DNA of 33,315 bases from the NCBI GenBank assembly GCA_049999725.1, contig JBNGIS010033967.1, positions 111,773 through 145,087 of the forward strand. Direction: 5' to 3'. Shown piece after piece: positions 8,161-18,950 of the stretch. The notes under the pieces were generated by a model. It did no database searches and was not told the origin of the DNA. It saw nothing but the letters and a program-made list of their open reading frames with translations. Source of the DNA: Haplomitrium mnioides (lineage: Eukaryota > Marchantiophyta > Haplomitriopsida > Calobryales). Positions within the stretch are counted from its first letter, which is position 1, and the number at the start of each line of letters is the position of its first letter. The position numbers and the translations under genes are program-made.

Positions 8161-9470
8161 TTAATGACTATCAAGAAAAATAGTTGGAGGAGGAAGTTGA
8201 ACACGGTTTGGAAAAGAAGATGGATTAGGAACAAAAGGCTTAAATTTAGAGACATAAAACACAAGATGAATCTTCATGTGAAGAGGAAGGTTAAGTTTAT
8301 AAGCAATGGAAGAAATAACCTTAGAAATAAAGAAAGGACCAATCCAAGAAAGAGATAACTTAAAGACTTTAGTATCTAAAGACAAAGGAAAATCATGAGT
8401 AGAAAGCATAACTTGGTCACCTAAAACATAAGAAAAATCACAACGATGTTTATTGACATATTGTTTTTGCCAATTTTGAGCAATAATAAGATGCTTTTTG
8501 GCAAGTTGCAAAGAGGAAGATAAATGAGACAAAAAGGTAGAAAGACTTGGAACATTAGAAGAGGAAGAAGAAAGCAAACCATTGGGAACAAGAGAATATT
8601 GACCAAAATTAAGAAAGAAAAGATAGAACCGAGTACTTGCATATTTTGAGTTGTTGTATGCAAACTCCACAACTAGTAAGAAACTATCCCAATCCTTGTG
8701 ATGAATGTTCATAAGCGCTCAAAGCATATCCTCTATAGTGCGATTCGTACGTTCAGTTTGCCCATCTGTTTGAGGATGATAAGTTGTAGACATATATAGT
8801 TTGGTACCTAGAAGTGTGAACAACTCTTGCCAGAACTTCCTAGTGAATCGTGGATCCCTATGAGATATTAATACCTTTGGCATTCCATGATATCGAAAAA
8901 CAGTATCAAAGTTAATCTTTGCCAATTGTGAAGCATCCATCGTATTCACTTTCGGTGCTAGATGAATTTGTTTGCTTAGCTTATCTACAAACACCACAAT
9001 GGTAGTAAACCCAAAAAGAATAGTTGGAAGAAAAGTGACAAGATCTAAACTTACATGTTCCCATTGAGTAGTAGGAATCGATAGTGGTTGAAGAGGGCCA
9101 GTTGGTTTTTAATTTGAGGACTTGTTTCGTTGACAACTTTCACAAGAACATACAAAGCCATGAACATCTTGAGTTAGGTTTGGCCACCACCAAGTGCATT
9201 GAAGCAACTTCACAGTCTTGTCTACTCCAAGATGCCTAGAGATTGGGATGTCATATGCTTCTTGTAAACAAGCTTTTCGAAGCGCATCATCTCGTGGAAA
9301 ATATATTTGGTGGCCTTGATAGAGAATACCATCCCGAATAAAAAAGAATTATACTCACAATCTTTGATTGCCAAACGTGTCTTAACAAAATTGAAGAAGG
9401 CATCTTCATCTAGCTTTTGTTGAACGATATTACTGTTTGCTTCATCAAGATGCAATATTATTCGCAACCT
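8161..9470 (-). pseudogene. Element 2 integrase
   Basis: Minus-strand pieces in order: pre-integrase and zinc-finger region (9222-9467, then frameshifted blocks with CWWW-like and C-x2-C sequence at 9110-9190), and catalytic core at 8719-8997. The core has VFVDKLSKQIHLAP, the second Asp in ISHRDPRF and the Glu in DGQTERTNRTIEDML. The C-terminal part at 8161-8712 has WDSFLLVVEFAYNN, the GDQVMLST block, FKLSLSWIGPFFI and KLNLPLHMKIHLVFYVSKFK. It is a nearly complete integrase of normal length, interrupted by a few stops and frameshifts. The residue expected to be the first catalytic Asp lies near 9035 in a stop-bearing stretch. Confidence 0.88.
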
Positions 9471-9582
9471 TCTATATATTTAATTGATGATCTGGTCTTT
9501 GTGACAACGCATCAAGAATAGTATGGAGCCTTCTTGGCTTGAACTCCAACTTGATATCAAAGAGTTGTAACTGATTCTCCCA

Positions 9583-10075
9583 TCAATGATGATGACTTGT
9601 CATATTTTCCAAGTGAATTGATTGCAACAAGGGTTTGTGATTGGTGTATATAAGTACTTTCTTTCCTAAAAGATAATGTCTCCAAACTTTGGTAGCATAA
9701 ACCATTGCCAATTGCTCTCTATCCATTGCAAAATAATTTCTCTCCACTGCATTTAGTTGGCGTGATATAAAGGCAATCAAATGAAGTCCATCCTCAAAAT
9801 CTTCTTGTAACCTTGCTCTAGTAGCAAAATTAGAAGCATCAAAATCAACTATACAACATGTCTTTAGATCATACGGTTGTAGAATTGGACGATAAGACAT
9901 CATATCCTTGAGTTGTTGAAATGCCTCTTGCTCTTTAGTCATCCATTGAAACTTTGCCTCTTTGCCTAGCAGATCCATAAGTGGTGCAACAATATGAGCA
10001 TAATAGTGGATAAATCTTTGATAAAAACTTGCCAATTCATTGAAAGCTCGAACATCCTTTGCATCAATTGGCGTT
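9583..10075 (-). pseudogene. Element 2 RNase H
   Basis: The minus-strand frame at 9583-10035 contains MASFYQRFIHYYAHIVAPL (RT connection), FQWMTKEQEAFQQLKDMM, CCIVDFDASNFATRARLQED (first active-site Asp), LIAFISRQLNAVERNYFAMD, REQLAMVYATKVWRHYLLG (active-site Glu) and VLIYTNHKPLLQ. The last has TNHK where most gypsy elements have TDHK or TDQK, so a conserved Asp is lost. A short frameshift separates it from the reverse transcriptase at about 10036-10078. The segment 9470-9582 is stop-rich linker. Confidence 0.9.
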
Positions 10076-10077
10076 AG

Positions 10078-10760
10078 TCACTCTCTAATAGCCTTAATCT
10101 TCTCTTCCTCCATCTTGATGCCTTCCATATGCACTTTATATCCTAGATAAGTCACCTCTTGCTTCCAAAACTCACACTTGGACTTCTTGCAATAAAACTT
10201 CCAATTGCGTAGTCTTTGTAATACTTCTTTGAAATGCTTATAATGCTCAACTTCACTCTTACAAAGAATAAGAATATTATCTAAAAACACCAACAGTGAC
10301 TTATCTAATAAACCATCAAAAGCTCGATGCATTTGATCCATGAATATTGTTGGAGCATTACTAAGGCCAAATGTAAGAACCTTCCACTCAAAATGCCCAA
10401 ACCTTGTACGAAAAGTTGTCTTTGGCACATCACTTGGCTTGATAGAAATTTGCCAATAACCACTTTGAAGATCCAACTTAGAAGAGAATCTCGCACCACT
10501 CAATGGATCCAACAAATCATCAATACGAGGTAGAAGATAGACATTCCTCACTATTTGTTTGTTCAAGCTTCGATATTCTATACAAAGAGAAAATCAACTT
10601 TTTTCTTTGGTACAAAGTATACCGAAGCTCTCTAATGTGAGGTACTATATTGAATAAAATCCTTCTCAAGAAGATTTGTCAATGTCTTTCAAAGCTCCTC
10701 TAGTTCTTGTGGTGATAACCGATATATAGGTCGATTATAAGAAGTACTTTTAGCATCAAT
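10078..10760 (-). pseudogene. Element 2 reverse transcriptase
   Basis: The main minus-strand frame at 10078-10566 reads VYLLPRIDDLLDPLSGARFS, then SKLDLQSGYWQISIKPSDVP, KTTFRTRFGHFEWKVLTFGL, SNAPTIFMDQMHRAFD, LLVFLDNILILCKSEVEHYK and VTYLGYKVHMEGI. The catalytic box is FLDN instead of Y/F-x-DD, so the second catalytic Asp is replaced. The N-terminal fingers continue upstream to about 10760 in other frames (YRLSPQELEEL-like and CIEYRSL-like text), showing frameshifts. Confidence 0.92.
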
Positions 10761-10949
10761 CTAATCGGAAAAGATATTCCTCGATCATCTCATAGCCTCT
10801 TTGGCAAATCCTTTGGCAACACAACTGCAAACTCCTTTAAAATATCATCAATCATTGACGTATGCACATTTTTTTTGTCCCTCCTTACTCAAGTTCATGA
10901 TGGGCTTGATCCAAACAGCAAAGACAAGCAACTCTTGCTCCACGGAATT

Positions 10950-11398
10950 AATATGTTGAATTGATTTAGGCTTCTTTATTGATAGTGTCGAACACTCCAA
11001 AAAACATTTCTTACCTTGTAAGGTAACTTGATATGTCATTTTGCCCAATCAAATTGTGTGAATTGATCTTTAAGCCAAGGAAACCCTAAAATGATGTCAT
11101 ATTGTATAGGTGCAATAAAAAATTGCATGGATTCCTAATACTCTTTTCCAATCCTTAGAAGGAGTGGCTTTTGAGAGTGAAATACATCATGCTTTTGGTC
11201 ATCGGCCATAATCACAACAATCCTCTTGATAGGTCTAAATTTTGTTTTGATTATCTTAGCAAAACTTAATGACATAAAATTTTCAAAACTTCCACTATCC
11301 ACCAACATTTTACAAGAGTGCTCCTCAATCAAACCATCAAGATGAAACAAGGTACCTCGAATTCTTGTCGAAATTTTAATTCTATTGGAGCTTGCCAA
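10950..11398 (-). pseudogene. Element 2 aspartic protease
   Basis: Minus-strand frame 11135-11398 has GLIEEHSCKMLVDSGSFENF followed by MSLSFAKII. DSG is the aspartic protease active-site triplet in its usual retroviral-type setting. A second piece in another frame at about 10970-11110 has YDIILGFPWLK and MTYQVTLQGKKCFLEC, the region after the flap. It cleaves the Gag-Pol polyprotein in active relatives; here it is frameshifted between the two pieces. Confidence 0.8.
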
Positions 11399-11455
11399 GT
11401 TTTGAGTACATTGTTCGAATGGTTGAGGATGAGATCTAACTTCTATAGCAGTTAG

Positions 11456-12004
11456 TCATGAGTCATGCCGCTCTGCCATACATATTGCTTCTTCTAATTG
11501 AGTAGGCTCTCTCATGGTAACTTCTACTCTCGTGCGAGGCTTTAATCGTAAAACAAAGCAGTCTAGTGCTTTTTTTTCTCTTATATCAGGAATTAATATA
11601 ATTGTATCTTGAAAATATGTCACATAGCTTCTCACTATAGCAAGTTGCTTCGATTTGGACAATCAATCTCTTGCTACTTTTGAAGCATTTACAACCCTAA
11701 ATCTTGAAATTACTACTTCTTTGAAATCACACCAAGAAACAATAGGAGCAACAAATCCACAAAGTGCTTGTTCTATTTGATATCTTTACCAAGTCTTTGC
11801 AACTCCTTCTAATTGGCTTGCCACAAACAGAATTTTCCGAACATCCTCTCTAATGTTTGTAGCCTCAAAATATTGTTCACAATCAAATATGAAGTTCTTA
11901 CAAGCACCACAAACCACCTTTCCATCATATGTTTTTGGCGTTGGAATTCGCCCATAACTCTCTTCTTCTCCAAACATTGCTCTTTCTTTTATTCCCACTT
12001 CCAA
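11456..12004 (-). pseudogene. Element 2 gag
   Basis: Minus-strand frames at 11786-12004 (IPTPKTYDGKVVCGACKNFI, then FDCEQYFEATNI and LVASQL-like text FVASQLEGVAKTW) and 11456-11662 (VTYFQDTIILIPDIREKKAL, then RLKPRTRVEVTMREPTQLEE and AICMAERHD) carry the standard plant gag capsid blocks in the correct order. No zinc knuckle was found between gag and protease. Stops and a frameshift separate the two frames. Confidence 0.85.
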
Positions 12005-12092
12005 AAGGCGTGAAACATGTTCAAGTTAATGTTCCATTACTTGAACCACTACCTCTTGATTCTCTATATAACTCACCACCCAGAAGAACCGT

Positions 12093-12105
12093 GGCTCTCA
12101 TACCA
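12093..12105 (-). other. Primer-binding site of element 2
   Basis: The minus strand reads TGGTATGAGAGCC, one base off the initiator Met-tRNA complement TGGTATCAGAGCC. It lies one base inside the right LTR. Confidence 0.88.
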
Positions 12106-12106
12106 A

Positions 12107-12502
12107 TGTGAAAGAATCTCAAGGACCAAATCCAAATGAGTAGAAACTCATAGTGAACTCCAATAGAGTTCTTCAATCAAATCCAATTGCAACTAAAGAC
12201 CCAAGCTAAGACCAAGAGTGCAATCAAAAGCCAAGCAACCAAAGAACCCAAATGATTCGAGAGGAACTCCAGAATGAGAAGTGGGGCTAAGAAGCCCTTC
12301 TATTTAGACAAGAGAAGAGGGTGTCATCCCTCTTTCTTTTTTTACAAGTCACTTCTAATTTCAACCCTAAAAGTAATTCTCTACTAAAAGTGACTTTGAA
12401 GGTAAGTAATCTTATCTCAACCCTAAAAGTGACTCTTTACCACTTTCTTTGCTCCTCTCTATTTTCTTATAAATTGCACAACCTTATACTTTTACTATTA
12501 CA
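12107..12502 (-). repeat. Right (5') LTR of element 2
   Basis: It starts TGTGAAAG and ends TACTATTACA, 396 bp, matching the left LTR. It is followed by ttaca, the presumed right copy of the target duplication, and then by the methyltransferase-like frame. Confidence 0.92.
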
Positions 12503-12703
12503 TTACAAGTACAACCCTAAGGAATGGAACCATGACGACTCCCAACTCTTCAGTAAAGATGATATTTTTGATATAATCTTCTCTTTTGTGGCCAAGACTA
12601 CTTCAGATTTTTGGTCTTTTGTTCTTATTCATTCTTTACAACAATTTGGCATCATTGAGGATGCGTTTTAGGATATTTGTTGTCCTATCAACCAAAGTAT
12701 CTA
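12503..12703 (+). pseudogene. Methyltransferase-like gene, part after motif IV
   Basis: The frame beginning tac at 12504 reads YKYNPKEWNHDDSQLFSKDD, then IFDIIFSFVAKTTSDFWSFV and LIHSLQQFGIIEDAF. A stop follows (12669-12671), then DICCPINQSI and two stops ending at a GTAAGT donor-like word (12704-12709). A hydrophobic strand and histidine following a DPPY-type motif are typical of this part of beta-class DNA methyltransferases. The next 85 bp or so may be an intron. Confidence 0.5.
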
Positions 12704-12791
12704 GTAAGTTTTGTTTGTATTTTGTATATGTTTTAGGTCTATCTTGTTTCTACTTCTTATAGTTTCTATACAATCTCTTATTTCTTTGTTT

Positions 12792-13448
12792 GATTACTAT
12801 AAGGACAAAACCAACATCCATCATTCAAGTGGTCCTAGAATTGCTCATGCTCATGAGTATTGGACTGTAAACTACTAGACAAAGGAGGGAAAGCGGAGCA
12901 TGAAGCTATTTAACTTACAATCTGAAGATGCAACCAACCGTTCTCGACAAATAATGCAAATCATTTTTAGTTGTCCAACCGTTTCTGCCAAACTCAAACA
13001 TCCAAGAGATGATGCTTTTGTGAATGTGTACCAAAAGCTTCAGGCTTTGTATAATTTTTTTATTGGCCACTTGTCTTAAGAGCAATATTGGGTACTACAT
13101 CTTTGCGCTGGATCGAATACATATCTTGTTTGTGCTCTCAAATTGATGTAGAGCTGTATTGTTGTGAAATATGATAGATGTCAGCTTATTTATATTCAAC
13201 AAAGAGTTTTGACTATGGCTCATGTGCCATCTGATGTCATCAAATTCCAACTTGTTTACGTGCACTATAAAAAACATGTTCCTCTTGGTACTGCTGGTGC
13301 TTTTAGTGATTTTGTTGCAATTTTCGAGACTAGAAAGTCTCAATAGAATTCTCTTGCAGCTAGAGATGTCCAAGCTTCTCAGTTTATTGATTTGAACAAG
13401 ACCAATTCTCATGAAGAGGACAAGACTGAAGTTGAACATGTAGGTTGA
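12792..13448 (+). pseudogene. Methyltransferase-like gene, target-recognition region and SAM-binding motifs
   Basis: The frame is the same as the preceding piece and reaches a stop at 13446-13448, with four internal stops over about 218 codons. Readable blocks: YYKDKTNIHHSSGPRIAHAH, EYWTVNY, MKLFNLQSEDATNRSRQIMQ, then HPRDDAFVNVYQKLQALYNF (motif X-like, where active enzymes have KP..L…), then WVLHLCAGSNTYLVCALKL (motif I, 13089-13145; compare D-x-F/C-AGSGTT) and CIVVKYDRCQLIYIQQRV (the acidic end of the next strand). The order IV, recognition region, X, I is that of beta-class N6-adenine or N4-cytosine DNA methyltransferases. The expected Gly of motif I is Asn. The family call rests on motif resemblance from memory; no search was run. 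Confidence 0.55.
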
Positions 13449-14324
13449 TGCATATTTGTAAATAATAAAGTATTTGTTTAAGAAATTAAGTACTTTCTTG
13501 ATGATATCTTTTTGTTTGATAAATGATTTTTTAATAAAACTTCTAACTTTTTCTAAAGTAAGCAATGAAGTCTATGCTAGGATAGATACTCCCATTTGAT
13601 TGATTTGTATATTTGCACAAATTTTCTTCAATCATAAGTTTTTTGCTTTTTTGATAGCTGCTTATTACTTTTATTACAATCTTAAATTACAATGCTATTT
13701 TACATGTGAGTCATTTTTGTGATTTTATTTTGGATATTCAATTTTTTGAGTTACTAGTGATGGATTGCATATACGCATAGGAATGTTGGATTGATTTCAT
13801 AAAATGCATCATCTTTTTATGATATGTGAGCTTGAAGTCTATGTAAGCATAGCTCTTCTTTTTTTTTTTTTTTGTGCCATAAGTAAATGGAAGTTCAAAG
13901 CATCTCTTACTATATTAGAGATTTATATGTTAGTGCTTAGTGTAGCATCATTCTTTTTTGAACTTTTTTTTGTAAATGTTATAGGAATTTGGATCTTAAA
14001 GGTTTTCTTAAAATTATAAGAAAACATTAAAATATGACTATTTAAGTTTACCATATTTTTTCAATATTCTCTCATGTTTGATTATCTTATTATAATATAA
14101 TATAAATGTTTTTAAAATTTTTTTTATCAAATATTGAGAAATAAGTTTTTTCTAAAATACATAGGTATTTAAATAAAGCAAATTTCAGGTTTAAGGAATT
14201 TGTTTGTGATGAAAAGTTCTACAACTACCAAAAAATGTAATTTTAGAAGTGGAATTTTGAAAAAAGAAATTTCAACGTGAAATATAATTGGACCTCAGCA
14301 GTGGTTCATAGTTCAAAGTAGTGG
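13449..14324. other. AT-rich stretch without a gene, with two palindrome copies
   Basis: No coding frame is convincing. It holds two members of the palindrome family, gcatatacgcatag (13767-13780, right flank gaatg) and ctatgtaagcatag (13839-13852). It also has long T runs (13858-13874) and AT-rich sequence at 14030-14170. It may be an intron or the 3' flank of the methyltransferase-like gene. Confidence 0.5.
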
Positions 14325-15180
14325 TTGTTTACCAATCATGACCTCACTATAGTTTGTATTGATGTCTGTTTCAAAATTCTAGCACATTCATTAGTAGATT
14401 CTACTTCTTCATATATTGGACTAGCTCTTTCTACCCCTCACATAGTTCCGTATCATTCTTCGAGAAAGACCGTTCGAGGGATACCCATGAGACACCACAA
14501 ATGTAAGGCACTTCCCATGTCCTTGCAAAACATTCCCCCATATGATCTATATGCAGATGTGGCTCAGTAGTTTGCCCATATTTGTATTGGGCAGCTATTG
14601 TAAGTTCATGCTCCTTCAAGGAATTCTCTTCAATCAACTTTAGTCTTGCTTCAGAGAAAATCACACTTGACTTGCTTTATAATGGTCAACAAGACAAATT
14701 TAACAAAAGTCTCACTCCTTCAACTCCACCAATTCAAGTACCATCTTCTCCTTCTCGTCTACTTGTCATACCAATTTTTGATCCTCTTTCAGTAGAAGAT
14801 CTACCTCAAGAAGAGGAATCATTGTCAGCCATCCACATGGTCTCACTTTATGACTCTAACACACCGATCATTGCTGTTTTTATTGATGGGACCATGATTC
14901 TAGTGGCTCACTTAAACATCGGGTCTATTGTCAACATTATAAAAGAAGATACAATAAGCTATATTGACTATCCTACGAGTGCCTTGTAGAAGACCTCTTT
15001 TGTTCTTCGCTTAGCCAATGGCAATGATATTCTGCCCCTTGATGTTTTACAAAATGTACCTACCTTATTTGTTGACCACAAGTATTTGGTTTCATTATCT
15101 TGTCTTGCGCATCATGTAAAAGAACCAATATCTTTTGCTCATTGGACACCCATGGCTGAAAAAGAGTCAAACACAACTTG
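14325..15180 (+). pseudogene. Element 3 gag-protease region (tentative)
   Basis: Plus-strand open frames at 14325-14570 and 14582-14989 are joined by shifts. The second contains IAVFIDGTMILVAHLNIGSI followed by VNIIKEDTISYID. This resembles the protease segment of Tat-like elements (D-G in place of D-T/S-G, then NI.P…L). Further text to about 15180 (LRLANGNDILPLDVLQ, FVDHKYLVSL) fits the rest of the protease domain. Position before the reverse transcriptase supports this; motif support alone is weak. Confidence 0.45.
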
Positions 15181-15344
15181 ATTTTGTGGATGAAACATTG
15201 ACCATTGGACCTCCACGTCAGCATGTCATTCTCTCTCTATATATACATAAGCTCCTCCCCCTCCCTCTCAATCTTTGGAGAAACAATTTATAGATCTATC
15301 TCTAGTAGACATGACATCCAAATTTTTGATCTCTAACATCGATA

Positions 15345-16350
15345 GTGATGAATTTAATCTTTTGGGAAATCTCTTCTTTCCTTGCAATTTTGTCAAAGTG
15401 TAGTTCCAAGACTTGCCAGTCCTTCCTTTCAAACACAAGAGCCTTAAAGTTTATCATTGTATTTGAGAGCAAGAAACTAGCCTTCTTGCAGCTAGTCCAC
15501 AAATATATTGATGTCTTTGCTTGGGAGTATGATGAAATAACTAGTATTCTAGCCTCTATCTATCAGTACCAAATCCGGTTTAGACTAGATGCTCAACCCA
15601 TCCGCAAACATCTTTATAGGTTGAATCGCAAGTATACGAATCTAGTTCAGAGAGACAACACTAAGATGTTGCATGTTGGCATCATCTTCCATACAGGTCT
15701 TATAAACTAGGTCTCTTAGATCATTGTAGTTCCCAAACTAAATGGGTCAATTTGAGTTTGTGGGGATTTCAAGACTCTCAACGCTGCCACCATTTGAGAG
15801 CATTTCTCTATTCTTTTTATTGACACTATTTTAGATAATGTGGCTGAGAAACGGGTAGAACCAAGTCAAAATACATCAAGATTCTTGTCATCTGACCACA
15901 ATAACCACACATTGGAGATGTTATTCCTATAAAAAAAAACTTGTGTTTGGCATGTGCAATGCATCTAGTGCATTCCAACGCATCATACTCATGGTTTTTT
16001 AAGTCTTTCTTACAAAGACTGGATAAGTGTTTGTAAATATATTTGACAACTTCATTGTGTATAGCACTACAGATCACCATCTTGCTAAACTAGAACTTGC
16101 ATTTGCTTGTTGTCGCATGTATGGCATCTTGTTCAACTCGAAGAAATGTAAAATTTTTGCTCTAGTGGGTGTTCTTCTGGGTCATATTATTTCTAAAAGA
16201 GGTCTTCACCTAGACCTAGCCAAGGTCAACATTATTCTCTCTCCCCCATTTAAAATAGTCAAGCAACTACAACACTTTCTCGGGAAGTCTGTTTATTACC
16301 GTTGGTATTCCTTGAAATATGCAAAAATAGTTGCCTCTCTTATCAGTTGA
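15345..16350 (+). pseudogene. Element 3 reverse transcriptase
   Basis: Frame pieces: LVHKYIDVFAWEYDEITSIL, then YQYQIRFRLDAQPIRKHLYR and LNRKYTNLVQ at 15480-15670, the usual start of Tat-type RT. A stop-rich middle (15710-16020) follows, and then 16027-16350 with NFIVYSTTDHHLAKLELAF, CCRMYGILFNSKKCKIFALV, GVLLGHIISKRGLHLDLAKV and LQHFLGKSVYYRW. Just before FIVYS the FVDD catalytic box is degraded to F-x-x-FDN. The order and wording match the palm, thumb and connection of Tat/Athila reverse transcriptases. Confidence 0.82.
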
Positions 16351-16764
16351 CTAAACACACCATTCTCTTTGTCTTGTTTGAAGATTTCCAACAAGCTTTT
16401 TATGCCTTAAAAGATATGTCTGCCTTGTTACTTTTTATGACTCCCATCAATTGGTTCCTTCCCATCTTGGTTATAGTGGAAACATCCTTTATTGCCACTA
16501 CTGCACATTTGGCATAGGTTTAGGATGGGAAGGAATGTTCTATCTATATCGCCAGGCACTAGATTAGCCTAGCCAAGAGGAACTATAATGTGATTGAGTG
16601 TGAGACCCTAAAACTAATTTACGCAGTCCAAAAAAATTTTGATTACCTATTGGGCGATCCCTTTACTTTTATCGTGGATCATGATTCCTTGAAGTACATT
16701 ATAAAAACAACATGATCTTATTGGTCATTTGGCTCTCTAGGTCTTTGTGAGAGCATAGTTCCTG
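16302..16764 (+). pseudogene. Element 3 RNase H, cut at its end
   Basis: The plus strand reads FEDFQQAFYALKDMSALLLF at 16378-16440, then blocks equivalent to YRQ(A)L-x-SA-x-x-NY (16540-16580), V-Q-K-x-FDYL-GDPFTFIVDH and DSLKYI (16620-16700), then DLIGHLAL, a TAG where Trp is expected, and VFVRA. The match ends at about 16760, immediately before tgttaagatatcag, where the unrelated GC-richer insertion starts. Confidence 0.75.
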
Positions 16765-17852
16765 TTAAGATATCAGAATCAATGTGAAGATGCTTTTTTC
16801 GGCATAGCAAAATAAAAGTAAAATGGTAAAGTTGTGAGTTTTTGGAAAAATATGAAAAACATAGTATATTGTGTTATGGAGAGAAGAAAGGAGGAGGCTG
16901 CGCTGTAGGAGGAGTTTTATTTTGGAAAAATAAATAAATAATAATATATAAAAATATAAAAATTGCAAAACTAATCTAATTGTCGAGGGCCAGCCAACCC
17001 CTACCTACATCTATCTATCTTTCTATGTGTGTTGATGGACATCTTGCCCAGGAGCCAATCGAAGTGTATCGGAGGACAAGTTGGTCTGTTGTGCCCTGAA
17101 CTAGATCCATCCAGGGGCAGGAAGTTAAGCGGTGGCCTTACACCCTTGTGGGGCTGCCTCTCGAAGGTAAGTAAGTGCGAATTGCTTATATAAGGCTTTT
17201 GAGTTATGACAGAACACTTATGGGATAAAGGGCAGGTCTCTGTTGCGACCACCCAGGAAGAAGTTGTGATCCGCAGACAAGCGATCGACTGTGGTGTTTG
17301 AGGAATTGATGTGAAGAAAATCTAGGTGAAGAATTAATTTATGTGGGGTTCGAACGGAAATGGGAGGATCGATCTGTTCCTCCTCTGTGATCTTTTTGAT
17401 TGAGAAGAATTGTAGAAGGGAAAAATTCTCTTCTCTGCAAGTCTGCGATCCAATCCATGCAAGCTCCCTATTGTGAGAATTGAAGGAAAGAGGTGATCGA
17501 AAGGGGAATCTTTGTATGGAGGAGAATATCTGCTAGATATTGAGAGGAAGGAATGCTGTGATTGATCCGAATAGAGGTGATTGAGGTTATACGCGTGACA
17601 AGGAAAAGGTGAGCAAGGAGATTCCTGAGAAGAGTCGATTTGCAAGCGAATAACCTAGGGCGAAAATGTTCTGTGGGAGAAGTTTTGCCAGGATTTGACG
17701 GGGGAGCACACAGGACTTTGCTGAAGAAGAATTGCATCAAGAAGGACAGCAACGGAAAGATTCTGACTGGTGGTGCAATCGAGTAATAAAACAGGAAAGA
17801 GTGGCGAAGGTTGAGAACTCAACAAAAGGAGAACCGAATGGAAGTATATCGC

Positions 17853-17924
17853 GTTGAAGAAGAGTTCGAACGAATGAAGACTCGTCCTGTTGAAGAAGCA
17901 ATCGAACGAGGGAAGACTCTTCGG
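17853..17924. repeat. 36-bp duplication
   Basis: Two tandem copies at 17853-17888 and 17889-17924, both starting gttgaagaag, with tcgaacga and gaagactc at the same offsets. Confidence 0.7.
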
Positions 17925-18179
17925 GCTGGAATTCATCGTCGAAGGATTCTGTTGAAGTAAGGTAATGTGAAGAGTGTTTATGCAAAGGATCGAATTGGAA
18001 GACTGCTATGAGGTGGAAATCGATCGAGCTGATGCACAATCAGGTGGTATTATATTTTAAAGGAAAAAGTAAGAATTGGAAGCGAGCGGAAGGATGTTCC
18101 GTGAAGAATTCGTGTTCCATGAGGGGAGTTCGTGGTCTGAAGAAGGCTTTGGAACTCCGCCTTCCTATGTGGGGCACCT

Positions 18180-18950
18180 TGGTTAAAGGGGTTCCGTTTT
18201 GAGGGTCCGTGTGGGGATCCAAAGTGGAATCCCCGGTTTAATTGGTTCCGTGGGTAGTTCCGATGTGGGGAGCACCAGTTAAGAGGGATTCCGAAGCGGG
18301 TTAATTAATCAGACAGAAAGGTGATTTATCGAAGATTCGGACGACAAGGACGTAATTGGGAAAGTTTGAATTGGGTATCTTCAGAAAGTTCAAAAGGAAT
18401 CTGCAGAGCTCTTAGTTCTTACAATGAACTTTTTGACAAGTCAGGTAAACAAGCCTTCTTTAATGTTCTTACACAGAACTTTTCGATGCTTTACTGAAGA
18501 GAAGGAGCCTCTCAATGGTTCTTATATCAAGGAAGAAATGAAGATAAGACAAGGTTTCACTTGAAGAACAAGGTGCCGAAACAATCACATATCGACGGTC
18601 TGGATAGAAAGGGAAGAAGGTGTCGAAACAGGAATATGTCGAAGAACCGATTGGGAGAAAAATGAAGGTGCCAAAATGAAGACATATCAATGATTCGGTA
18701 GAGGAAGAACGTAGAGGCCGAAAAGGTGACTTATCGACAGTCCAACCCAAAAGGAGAACCAAGTATCGAAATAGGGATAAATCTAAGATCTGGTCGAAAA
18801 GAGAACATGGAGCCGAAAGGGCGATAAATCGAAGGCGGAGCCCACTTAAGGGGGTTCCGATCTACGTTCCATTGTGAGGAACCCCAGTTAATATGGTTCC
18901 GATTGCCCTCCCTAAGTGGAGAGGCCACTTAAATAGGGTTCCGAAGGGTG
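18180..18950. repeat. Interspersed 'ggttccg' degenerate repeats
   Basis: Degenerate units ending ggttccg or gattccg occur at about 18190, 18245, 18288, 18855, 18896 and 18938, each preceded by variants of gtgggg-agcacc-agttaa. The second cluster (18838-18950) interrupts the 47-bp array. Confidence 0.5.

Larger units (their letters stand above)
7557..12502 (-). mobile_element. Gypsy element 2: chromodomain-bearing Ty3/gypsy (chromovirus)
   Basis: A full-length but inactive element of about 4.9 kb. Read on the minus strand it has 5' LTR, primer-binding site, gag, protease, reverse transcriptase, RNase H, integrase, chromodomain and 3' LTR. The LTRs are both 396 bp and differ at roughly 47 positions by my hand count (about 88% identity), so the insertion is old. 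Flanking pentamers ctacg (7552-7556) and ttaca (12503-12507) look like a decayed target duplication, lying inside the tac codon of the interrupted methyltransferase-like gene. Stops and frameshifts are present in every domain. Confidence 0.92.

Noticed and set aside
13095-13565. 156-codon minus-strand open frame
   Set aside because: It is the antisense shadow of the methyltransferase-like frame, whose plus-strand reading carries the recognisable motifs.
16993-17252. Possible LTR with a TATA box inside the GC-rich insertion
   Set aside because: There is a ttatataagg word, but no second copy of this sequence and no primer-binding site were found, so an LTR cannot be called.
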